Below, in pieces: positions 54,955-62,553 of a DNA stretch of 64,000 nt (position 1 is its first letter; each line of letters begins with the position of its first letter). The notes under the pieces were generated by a model. The model was not told where the DNA came from, searched no databases, and worked only from the letters and a program-made list of their open reading frames with translations. Source of the DNA: JACNIZ01 sp964344765 (lineage in GTDB: Bacteria; Planctomycetota; UBA1135); contig CAYFOM010000011.1 in NCBI GenBank assembly GCA_964344765.1, positions 1 to 64,000 of the forward strand, read 5' to 3'. The translations under genes were made by a program, and so were the position numbers.

Positions 54955-56289
54955 TTAACCGCCGTACATCATGTTGTGGGCCATGCCCAACAGTTTGCCG
55001 CAAACAATCGCGGCTCCGGTGCCGAGCACGTAACCGAAGGTTGCCAATAGCACGCCAACGGTAGCGAGTGCCGGGTGGAAAGCACTGGCCACGATAGGTG
55101 CCGAAGCGGCGCCACCGATGTTCGCTTTGGAGCCAACGGCAACGAAGAAAATCGGTGCTTTCATCACACGGCGCAGAATCATCAAGAAGGCGACGTGGAA
55201 GATCATCCAAATCGCGCCGATGATCAAGATGCCGGTGTTCTCCGGCTTGAAGATCTCGCGGAAGTCTGCTTTGGCACCAATGGTGGTCACCAGCAAGTAC
55301 AAGAACACCGAACCCACGGCCGAGGCTCCCTGCCCCTCCAGTTTGCGCAACGGCGTGAACGACAAACTCAGGCCGATGATGGTGACGAGGATCACAATCC
55401 ATGTGAACTCTTTGATGATTTCACTTGCCCATTCGGCGTTCTCGGTGAGCCAACCAGAAATTTCGCCGCCGGCCCATGTCGCCAAAACTGCGCCGACGAT
55501 GGCAATGCCGGAAATGGTCAACAATGCCGATAGATTGGTCGGCTTGGCGATCGACGATTGGAAATCGGCAACCTTCTCGCGCACCGCTTCCAAGCTGGAT
55601 CGATCGGCCCCCATTTTGAGGTCCATCTGTTTTTCGCGGCCGGCGAACAACAGCAGGAAGGCCATCCAAACATTGGCTACGGCAACGTCGACGACCACCA
55701 TCAAAGGAATGATGGAATCCGATGCGCTGAACTCTTCTTGAATGGCAATGAAGTTTGCGCCGCCACCGATCCACGAACCGGATAACGCGGCAAGACCGCG
55801 CCAAGCTTGATCGGCGACCTCGGCGGAAAATACTTCGAAGCCCATTAAGTTGCCGCCGCCAACGACCAGTAAATAAGCCAGCGGGCCGCCAACCACGATG
55901 GATGCGGTTGCGCCAAGGAATAAAATCAGCGCGTTTTTACCTAAGCTGAAGGTGGCTTTGAGATCCACCGAAAGCGTCAGCAAAACCAAACTTGCCGGCA
56001 GCAGCCAGGACTTGATGAACTTGTACAGTTCAAAGCCGCTATCGCGCGGAATGATGTTGGTGTTGGACAGTAGCGTCGGCACAAAGTAGGCGAACACCAA
56101 CAGCGGTAGCACCTTGAAGATTTTGTTGAAGCGCGGGCTGGCGTTCATCGCGAACAGAATGCCGAGCACCGACAACAAAATGGCGAGCACCGACATGGGT
56201 TCGGTGAACAGGGGATCCTTCGCGACCGGTTCCAACTCTTCTTGGACCGCGGCAGCACCGGACATCAGCGCGCTGAGCAAGCTAGCCAT
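54955..56289 (-). CDS. DUF819-family integral membrane protein
   Basis: A 444-residue protein with about ten to twelve helices. It resembles the DUF819 (YjcL) family: LTLSVDLKATFSLG, GSWIGGGANFIAIQEEF, VGSKANIGGAASAPIVASAFHP. The two Gly-rich elements suggest an inverted-repeat transporter core. The function of the family is not established. Its start overlaps the stop of the upstream M20 peptidase gene by 25 bases, so they are coupled; the peptidase product could relate to the transported substrate. Confidence 0.82.
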   Translation of the reverse strand: MASLLSALMSGAAAVQEELEPVAKDPLFTEPMSVLAILLSVLGILFAMNASPRFNKIFKVLPLLVFAYFVPTLLSNTNIIPRDSGFELYKFIKSWLLPASLVLLTLSVDLKATFSLGKNALILFLGATASIVVGGPLAYLLVVGGGNLMGFEVFSAEVADQAWRGLAALSGSWIGGGANFIAIQEEFSASDSIIPLMVVVDVAVANVWMAFLLLFAGREKQMDLKMGADRSSLEAVREKVADFQSSIAKPTNLSALLTISGIAIVGAVLATWAGGEISGWLTENAEWASEIIKEFTWIVILVTIIGLSLSFTPLRKLEGQGASAVGSVFLYLLVTTIGAKADFREIFKPENTGILIIGAIWMIFHVAFLMILRRVMKAPIFFVAVGSKANIGGAASAPIVASAFHPALATVGVLLATFGYVLGTGAAIVCGKLLGMAHNMMYGG

Positions 56290-57347
56290 TCTGCGTTTCT
56301 CTTAATCAATTCGAGGTACAACTGCGCCCCATCTTCTTGGGACGATTTTTCCATCCACTCCCCACCCATCCAGTCGCCGCCGATGACGTCGCGGTGCGCC
56401 TGGTGAATGGAGCCGGGCCCTACAAGGTACTTGCGCCGCGGCTGCCATTGAAAAAACGGCAAATCGGTGCCGAATGCGGCGACCGAGCACGGGTGGTCGG
56501 GCAGGTGCTCCAAGCCGTGCATGGGGTCGCAGGAATAGGCCTGGTGCCAATCCACGCGTATGCCGCCGTCGGCGGTCCACGGCTGCAGGATTTCGTCGGC
56601 TTGGCGGATGACGTCGGCCGCCGGAATGTCGAGCCGGTACATCAGCGACGCCGACGCCTCGCCGGGCACCTTGTTGTAGGCGTCGCCGCCCTGCAGCATG
56701 GAAATGTTCAGCGTGGTGCCGGCTTCACTGTTGTCGGCAATCCACGGCGCGCTGCGCAGCGCTTGCAACGCCGGCAGCAGCTTTTCCACTGCCGAATCGC
56801 ACTCTTCCGGATAACCACTGTGACCTTCCGATCCGTGTGCGAATACCTGCGCGGTCAACAATCCCTTCTGCGCCAATAAAAACTTGTTTTCCGTCGGCTC
56901 GCCGACGATCAGCACTTCGGGTTCGGGCAAGGTTTGGCCGGCATGTTTGGCGCCGACGTGATCGAACTCTTCGCCGACCACTAATAGCAACCCCAAACCT
57001 TCAACGCCGTCATCGCGCGATTGCTCTAAGGCCTCCAGCATCGCCGCCAAAATGCCTTTGGTATCGCAGGCACCGCGGCCAAACAAGCGCTCACTATCCT
57101 CGCGCGGCCCATAAGCATCGGGCACGGTATCGAGATGGGTGTTGAACAAAATGCGCGGTGCTTCGGCGTCGAAGCTGCACATTAAATTCAAGCGCCCGCG
57201 GTCGGCGTCAACCGACAGCGGGCGCACGTTCCATCCGCGTTGCGGCAATTCGTTTTGCAACCACAGCGCAAGTTCGCCTTCGCGGCCGGTCACCGAATCA
57301 ATGGCGATCAGCTCGCGCGTCCAGCGCCGCATGCGGTCGAATTGCAC
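56265..57347 (-). CDS. M20-family metallopeptidase (DapE/ArgE-like)
   Basis: A 360-residue M20 amidohydrolase with metal-binding NTHLDTVPD (first metal site), GRGACDTKG, LVVGEEFDHVG (Glu-Glu pair) and a C-terminal GPGSIHQAHRD with the last His ligand. The second domain carries YNKVPGEASASLMYRLD. Candidates are succinyl-diaminopimelate desuccinylase, acetylornithine deacetylase or a related N-acyl-amino-acid hydrolase; the sequence alone does not decide. The start is a GTG at 57347, or the ATG at 57332. Confidence 0.83.
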   Translation of the reverse strand: MQFDRMRRWTRELIAIDSVTGREGELALWLQNELPQRGWNVRPLSVDADRGRLNLMCSFDAEAPRILFNTHLDTVPDAYGPREDSERLFGRGACDTKGILAAMLEALEQSRDDGVEGLGLLLVVGEEFDHVGAKHAGQTLPEPEVLIVGEPTENKFLLAQKGLLTAQVFAHGSEGHSGYPEECDSAVEKLLPALQALRSAPWIADNSEAGTTLNISMLQGGDAYNKVPGEASASLMYRLDIPAADVIRQADEILQPWTADGGIRVDWHQAYSCDPMHGLEHLPDHPCSVAAFGTDLPFFQWQPRRKYLVGPGSIHQAHRDVIGGDWMGGEWMEKSSQEDGAQLYLELIKRNAEWLACSAR

Positions 57348-57353
57348 CGCGGC

Positions 57354-57833
57354 TTACTGCTGGAAATCAGGCGGCGGCGGGAATCCCGGTCCACCCGGGC
57401 CGGCGGGCACTTCGGCCGGACCGGTTTCGGACGGCTGGTCGGGCTGCACTTCCAAGTGGTCCAGCGTGTGGCGCGGGAAGGCGATCGGCTGGCCGGCCAA
57501 AGTCAGGCGGAAGGTGTAAGTACCGAACTCCTCAAAAGGGAAGTTGGTCAGGCGGGCCGCAGCGCGCACCTTGAAATTCGGGTCCGGCAGTTCCACCGGC
57601 GGCATCTTCATATCGATGGTTTTGCCACTCGGCAATTCCACCTGCATGCCCATTTCATAAGTACCTTGGCCGCCGGTCATACCGATGGCCAGCGAAAAAG
57701 CAGGAAGACGTCCCGGCAACTGGCGGGAGTACAGAGAATCGAACATGCCGATCAGACACATCTTTCCGGTTTCGTCGCGGAAAGCGTTGTCGCAGACATG
57801 AATCCATTCGAGGGTTGGAGTCGGCTGGTCCAT
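57354..57833 (-). CDS. Small conserved protein resembling DUF6941
   Basis: A 159-residue protein: WIHVCDNAFRDETGKMCLIGMFDSLYSRQLPG at the N-terminus, alternating beta strands, and a Pro-rich tail (GPGGPGFPPPPDFQQ). The opening (CD-A-DE-GK--LIG-FD-I) is typical of the DUF6941 group, which has no known role. It has no signal peptide and lies six bases before the M20 gene and nine after an SDR gene, so it is in one operon with them. Confidence 0.72.
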   Translation of the reverse strand: MDQPTPTLEWIHVCDNAFRDETGKMCLIGMFDSLYSRQLPGRLPAFSLAIGMTGGQGTYEMGMQVELPSGKTIDMKMPPVELPDPNFKVRAAARLTNFPFEEFGTYTFRLTLAGQPIAFPRHTLDHLEVQPDQPSETGPAEVPAGPGGPGFPPPPDFQQ

Positions 57834-57842
57834 CCCGGTATT

Positions 57843-58616
57843 TTAGCTCCGTCGATCGACAACGGTAGCGCTTGCCTGATCAACTGGAAAAACCAGCACC
57901 TCGGCAATATTCACGTGCGCCGGCCGCGACGCGACCCACAGCACGGTCTCGGCGATGTCGTCGCCGCTGAGCGGGGTCATGCCGTTGTAAGTGGAATCGG
58001 CGCGTTGTTGATCGCCGTGGAAACGCACCTTCGAGAACTCGGTGTTGACCAAGCCGGGATCGACCGTCGACACTTGCACGCCGGTACCGTTGAGGTCGAT
58101 GCGCATGCCTTTGGTCAGTGCGCCGACGGCGAATTTCGAAGCGCAGTAGGCCGCCCCATTCGGGTAGACCTCGCGCCCGGCGATCGAGCCGATGTTGATG
58201 ACGTGGCCGGAACCGCGCTCGACCATGCCGGGAATCACCGCGCGGCTGACGTACAGCAACCCCTTGACGTTGGTATCGATCATCTCATCCCAATCGTCCA
58301 TCGAACCGACTTGCATCGGCTCAAGGCCGCGCGACAAACCGGCGTTGTTGACCAACACGTCGATCGACTTCCATTCGTCCGGCAAGCCATTGATGGCCGC
58401 ACCGACGGCGTCGCGATCGCGCACATCCAACGCGAATAAATGCACGTCGACGTCGTACTCCTGCTGTAAATCCACAGCCAAAGAATGCAGCCGCTCTTCG
58501 CGGCGCGCGCACATCAAAATCCGCGCGCCGGCTGCAGCAAAAGCCTTGGCGCAAGCCTGACCGATGCCGGAGCTGGCACCGGTCACAAAAACGGTCCGTC
58601 CGGTCATCAACGTCAT
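57843..58616 (-). CDS. Short-chain dehydrogenase (YdfG-like)
   Basis: A 257-residue classical SDR: TGASSGIGQA for nucleotide binding with CARREE after strand 2 (favouring NADP), NNAG, the catalytic INIGSIAG serine and YCASK tyrosine/lysine pair. It most resembles YdfG-type 3-hydroxy acid dehydrogenases, which oxidise serine, allo-threonine and other 3-hydroxy acids, but the assignment below family level is tentative. It lies 33 bases past the thrS stop. Confidence 0.87.
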   Translation of the reverse strand: MTLMTGRTVFVTGASSGIGQACAKAFAAAGARILMCARREERLHSLAVDLQQEYDVDVHLFALDVRDRDAVGAAINGLPDEWKSIDVLVNNAGLSRGLEPMQVGSMDDWDEMIDTNVKGLLYVSRAVIPGMVERGSGHVINIGSIAGREVYPNGAAYCASKFAVGALTKGMRIDLNGTGVQVSTVDPGLVNTEFSKVRFHGDQQRADSTYNGMTPLSGDDIAETVLWVASRPAHVNIAEVLVFPVDQASATVVDRRS

Positions 58617-58648
58617 GGTCAGGCCTGCATGGAGAAAAGCGAGTGGGC

Positions 58649-60409
58649 TTAGTATTCCAGCGACTTCGAGTCGCGCTTATCGATCAAGTAAGCAATGAAC
58701 TCATCAATAGGCATCGACTTTTGTTCCTTCACGCCGTGGATGCGCACATTGACCTTGCCCTCTTCGACCTCGCGGCCACCAAGCACAGCCATGTAAGGAA
58801 TCTTCTCAAGTTCCGACTCACGCACACGCTTACGCAGCGGACCGTCGGTGCTGAAGTTTGAACGGAAACCTGCGGCCTTGAGCTTGGATTGCAACTCACG
58901 ACCGGCGTCAGCTTGCTCTTCGGTGATCGGCAAAACCGCGACCGAAGTCGGGCACAACCAAAGCGGGAACCAAGCGCCAAAGTGCTCGATCAAACCGCCG
59001 ACGAATCGCTCCATCGAACCAAAGATCGCGCGGTGCACCATGACCGGACGCTTCAGGTCGTTATCCGAATCGTTGTATTGAATGTCGAAGCGCTCCGGCA
59101 GGTTAAAGTCCACCTGCACCGTCGGGCCCTGCCATTCGCGGCCGAGCGCGTCCTTGATCTTGAAGTCGATCTTCGGACCGTAGAACACGCCACCACCTGG
59201 GTCGTCCTCCAATTCCAATTCACGAGTCGCGGCAGCCGCCTTCAATGCGTCCATCGCGTGCTCCCAAATCTCATCGGTACCGAGGTACTTCTCAGGGCGC
59301 GTCGCCAAGTACGCGGTGTACTCATAACCAAAGGTGCTGAGAATGGTGTGCACCATTTCCAACACGCCGACAATCTCGTCGGCCAGCTGCTGCGGCGTGC
59401 AGAAAATGTGTGCATCGTCTTGGGTAAAGCCGCGCACTCGCAACATGCCGTGCAAAGTTCCGCTCGGCTCGTAACGGTAAACGGTGCCCAACTCGGCGTA
59501 ACGCACCGGCAACTCGCGATAGCTATGACGGCGCGAGTTAAAGATGGTGACGTGGCCCGGGCAGTTCATCGGCTTGACCCGATGCGGACGATCGTCGACG
59601 TCCATCGGCGCCCAAATCATGTCGGCGTAATTCTGCAAGTGACCCGATTGACGGAACACCGGCTCGCCGGCAACGTGCGGCGTGTAAACCGGCCAGTAGT
59701 TATCGGCGTAGTGCAAATCCCACCACCACTGCTCCAACTGGCGGCGCACATGGCCGAGCTTGGAATGCCAGAACACCAAACCGGCACCGAAGTCCGGGTT
59801 CAGCGAGAACAGATCCAGCTCGCGACCCAACCGACGGTGGTCGCGCTTTTTGATCTCTTCCAAGTAATCCATGTACAAGCGCAAGTCCTTCTTCGAGAAC
59901 CATGCGGTGCCATAGATGCGCTGCAGCATGGCCTTATCCGAATCGCCGCGCCAATAAGCACCGGCAACCGAAGTCAGCTTGAACGCATCCTTGCGAATTT
60001 GCTTGGCCTCTTCGACGTGCGGGCCTTCGCACAAATCCGACCAAGTGCCATGGTCGTAAAAGGTGATGTCTTCACCCTCCGGAATGTCGTCAAGCAACTC
60101 AATCTTGTAGTCCTGACCACTTTCTTTCAGCCGCGCAATGGCTTCCTCGCGTGTCATCGACGAGCAAGTGAACTCACCCGCCTCGGTCAAAATCTTGCGC
60201 ATCTCATCTTCGATCGCCGGCAGATCGTCGTCGGTCAACGCGCGCGGCAGGTCGAAGTCGTAGTAAAAACCGTTTTCGATGGGCGGACCAATCGCCACCT
60301 TTCCTTCGGGGAACAGGCGCAGCACCGCGTCGGCCATGATGTGGCTGACACTGTGGCGAAGGGCTTCCAGCGAAACCGGACCTTTTTGGGGTTGAAAGGG
60401 CAAAGTCAT
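58649..60409 (-). CDS. thrS: Threonyl-tRNA synthetase without TGS domain
   Basis: The 586-residue enzyme begins directly with the editing domain (HSVSHIMADAVLRLFP with the HxxxH pair, YDHGTWSDLCEGPHV), then the class II core with zinc ligands in KPMNCPGHV, motif 2 (LGTVYRYEPSGTLHGMLRVRGFTQDDAHIF), motif 3 (HRAIFGSMERFVGGLIEH) and the anticodon-binding domain. The N-terminal TGS domain of about 60 residues found in E. coli ThrRS is missing. Nothing in frame upstream of the ATG resembles it. Similar short forms exist in several bacterial groups. Confidence 0.94.
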   Translation of the reverse strand: MTLPFQPQKGPVSLEALRHSVSHIMADAVLRLFPEGKVAIGPPIENGFYYDFDLPRALTDDDLPAIEDEMRKILTEAGEFTCSSMTREEAIARLKESGQDYKIELLDDIPEGEDITFYDHGTWSDLCEGPHVEEAKQIRKDAFKLTSVAGAYWRGDSDKAMLQRIYGTAWFSKKDLRLYMDYLEEIKKRDHRRLGRELDLFSLNPDFGAGLVFWHSKLGHVRRQLEQWWWDLHYADNYWPVYTPHVAGEPVFRQSGHLQNYADMIWAPMDVDDRPHRVKPMNCPGHVTIFNSRRHSYRELPVRYAELGTVYRYEPSGTLHGMLRVRGFTQDDAHIFCTPQQLADEIVGVLEMVHTILSTFGYEYTAYLATRPEKYLGTDEIWEHAMDALKAAAATRELELEDDPGGGVFYGPKIDFKIKDALGREWQGPTVQVDFNLPERFDIQYNDSDNDLKRPVMVHRAIFGSMERFVGGLIEHFGAWFPLWLCPTSVAVLPITEEQADAGRELQSKLKAAGFRSNFSTDGPLRKRVRESELEKIPYMAVLGGREVEEGKVNVRIHGVKEQKSMPIDEFIAYLIDKRDSKSLEY

Positions 60410-60632
60410 GTCTTTTTCTCGGCCGGCCGTACCTGGGCCGTGCGAGGCGCAAAGTCTAGCCTAAGCCCCCTACCGACGGCAGCTTGAGCGCCAAAATGCC
60501 GCCGATTTTTCCAAAACTCCGCTCCTGACCTCAGGAATTTTCAATTTCTGCCGATTTTTAACTACCACGGTAAAACTACCCGAGTAGTCTGGATGTCTGA
60601 CGCGCCACCACCGTGGCACCTTCGCCAAAGAC
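60410..60632. other. Divergent promoter region thrS / blaI-type gene
   Basis: The 223 bases between thrS and the BlaI-type gene are AT-richer than their surroundings and hold the candidate operator described separately. No RNA gene or T-box-like leader could be recognised upstream of thrS. Confidence 0.4.
60563..60588 (+). promoter_or_regulatory. Candidate BlaI-type operator
   Basis: ACTAC-CCGA-GTAGT (60575-60588) is a perfect dyad with five-base arms. Its TAC/GTA core matches the TACTAC-N-GTAGTA type of site bound by BlaI/MecI repressors. Just upstream, TACC-AC-GGTA (60563-60572) is a second, shorter dyad. Both lie 45-70 bases before the BlaI-type gene, where a repressor would control its own operon. 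Confidence 0.6.
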
Positions 60633-61028
60633 ATGAGTAATCGACATCAATTGGGGGATTTGCAATTAGCCATCATGCGTGTGCTGTGGTCTCGGGGGGA
60701 GGCCACAGCGTCCGCTGTGCACGCGGCTCTGTTAGAAGAGCGCGGCCTGGCTCCCACCACTATTGCAACGATGTTGCGCAAGATGGAAGACAAGGGTGTG
60801 GTCCGCCACCGCACCCAAGGTCGCCAGTTCATTTATCAGCCCACCATCGCCGAAACCGACGTGCGCGTCGGCATGGTCGGTGACTTGGTCGATCGCCTTT
60901 TCCGCGGCAACCCGCGCGAATTGGTCAACCACATGCTCGACGCCGGCGATCTTGATGCCAACGAATTAGGTGAGCTGATCAAGATGCTGCAACGCAACGC
61001 CCCGGCCACGGAGGACGAAGCATGTTGA
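60633..61028 (+). CDS. BlaI/MecI-type transcriptional repressor
   Basis: A 131-residue winged-helix protein of the BlaI/MecI/CopY family: LGDLQLAIMRVLWSRGEATASAVHAAL, then APTTIATMLRKMEDKGVVRHRTQGRQFIYQP, followed by a dimerisation helix region. Such repressors are inactivated by proteolysis triggered by an M56 sensor, which is encoded next and overlaps by seven bases. It probably controls the downstream operon through the dyad at 60575-60588. Confidence 0.9.
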   Translation: MSNRHQLGDLQLAIMRVLWSRGEATASAVHAALLEERGLAPTTIATMLRKMEDKGVVRHRTQGRQFIYQPTIAETDVRVGMVGDLVDRLFRGNPRELVNHMLDAGDLDANELGELIKMLQRNAPATEDEAC

Positions 61029-62518
61029 TCTGGCTTTACTCCTTCTTGGTGCAAAGCACGCTGTTCCTCGGCGCCACTTGGCTGTTGCTCAAACTGGTTC
61101 CGCGCATCAGTCTGCGCAGCCGCGAAATCGCTTGGAACACCGCGATCCTTGCTGCCCTTGTCGGCCCCGCGTTGCACGTTCTTTGGCCCAACCTTTTGCC
61201 GACGCCTTGGCAACTTCCGCAAGGCATCGCCATGACCGCGCCGGTCGAAACCGCCGTCGACACCAATCCCATCCTGCCGCCCGAACTGCGCGGCCGGCCC
61301 GATGATCTCAGTGAGTTGCTGCACCGCGGCAACTATCCGCCGAGGAACCTCACACTGGCCGTCACCCCGGCCATGGAAGACCCTGACTTGGTCGCTGCAC
61401 CGACTGGTCCCGGTTTTTGGAGTTTCTGGCTGACGCGGCTCTGGGTCATCGGCGCCTGTCTTTCCTTGATGGGTTTTGCCTGGCGCTATACGCGATTCCA
61501 GCAATTACTCGTCGACCGCACGCCGGTACTGGACGGTCATGTGCGCTTAATGCTCGACCGTTTGCGTCTCGCCGCCGGCTTGCCGCGCCCGATCCGGTTG
61601 ACGTCTTCCACTAGCTTGGGATCGCCGGTTGCGATCGGCGTCGGCCGCAACGCCGAAATCTGCTTGCCGATGCGCGCTTTGGAATCGATGCCGGCCGAGC
61701 AAGTCCGCGCGATGCTCGGTCACGAAGTCGCCCACCACATGCGCCGCGACCCGGTGCACCTAATTGCTCTCAATTTGCTGCAAGCTCTGTTTTTCTTCCA
61801 GCCGCTGCTGCGCGTCGCGCGCGCCGACTTGCACCAAATCGCCGAACAACAGTGCGACGCCTGGGGTTCCCATCAAGCTGGAGATCGCTGGTCGATGGCT
61901 CGCTGCCTCGCCGAAGTCGCCACCTGGCTGTTGCCCGCCGACGCCACCCATGTCGCCGCCGGCATGGCGCGCAAGCGCTCGCAACTGACCACGCGCGTGC
62001 GTTCGTTGATGGATGAAAATCACGACGCCGACGCAATCGCCGGCGCCATGGGTGCACGTAAACACCTAGCGGTCGCCGGGCTGGCACTCATTGCCGCGCC
62101 GTTCTTTGCGCCGCAGGTGGTGAGTTCGCCGCCCAACGAGGAATTGGACTCTGCAACGCAATCAGCCGATCCGCTCGCATTAGGCGACTCTCACGAGGAT
62201 TCCAACGTGCAGGGTCATGGTCTTTTTGAGCAAGAGCCTGCTGCCGAAGCCGGTCCGGTTTGGCATCCCAAACTTGGCCCCGACGCGGTTGAATTCTTAA
62301 CCGCCTGGGATCTGAATCTCGCCGAAGTCCAATACAGCATCTACTTGATTCGCACTGATCTCGGCCCCTTGGTCGAGCATCCTCGATTCAAGTCCAAAGT
62401 CACCAAACTTGAAAATCATCTGCACACTCTAATGCGGATGCGAAATCTGCTTGAGCAGATTCTCATCCTGCTTTCTTCGGAGGACGGGCCCTCCTCCGAG
62501 GGAGCAGCTAACCACTAA
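61022..62518 (+). CDS. M56-family (BlaR1/MecR1-like) membrane metallopeptidase
   Basis: A 498-residue protein with N-terminal membrane helices (about 1-60), further helices near 135-155 and 240-260, and the zinc motif LGHEVAHHMRRDP with a downstream EQQCDAWG glutamate. This is the M56 peptidase core of BlaR1/MecR1. The C-terminus has one more hydrophobic helix followed by about 130 residues with no penicillin-binding domain, so the signal sensed is not obviously beta-lactam. A TCGGAGGA/TCCTCCGA hairpin (62477-62499) lies in the last codons. The Cys-Glu repeat gene follows 35 bases on. Confidence 0.87.
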   Translation: MLIWLYSFLVQSTLFLGATWLLLKLVPRISLRSREIAWNTAILAALVGPALHVLWPNLLPTPWQLPQGIAMTAPVETAVDTNPILPPELRGRPDDLSELLHRGNYPPRNLTLAVTPAMEDPDLVAAPTGPGFWSFWLTRLWVIGACLSLMGFAWRYTRFQQLLVDRTPVLDGHVRLMLDRLRLAAGLPRPIRLTSSTSLGSPVAIGVGRNAEICLPMRALESMPAEQVRAMLGHEVAHHMRRDPVHLIALNLLQALFFFQPLLRVARADLHQIAEQQCDAWGSHQAGDRWSMARCLAEVATWLLPADATHVAAGMARKRSQLTTRVRSLMDENHDADAIAGAMGARKHLAVAGLALIAAPFFAPQVVSSPPNEELDSATQSADPLALGDSHEDSNVQGHGLFEQEPAAEAGPVWHPKLGPDAVEFLTAWDLNLAEVQYSIYLIRTDLGPLVEHPRFKSKVTKLENHLHTLMRMRNLLEQILILLSSEDGPSSEGAANH

Positions 62519-62553
62519 AGCCAACCTGCAAACAAACTCCACTCACCTGAATC

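Noticed and set aside
58889..60487. A 532-codon open frame antisense to thrS
   Set aside because: thrS motifs are complete on the other strand; the antisense product has no recognisable features.
61022..62518. Beta-lactam sensor BlaR1/MecR1
   Set aside because: The C-terminal penicillin-binding domain with SxxK is not present, and no beta-lactamase gene is nearby.
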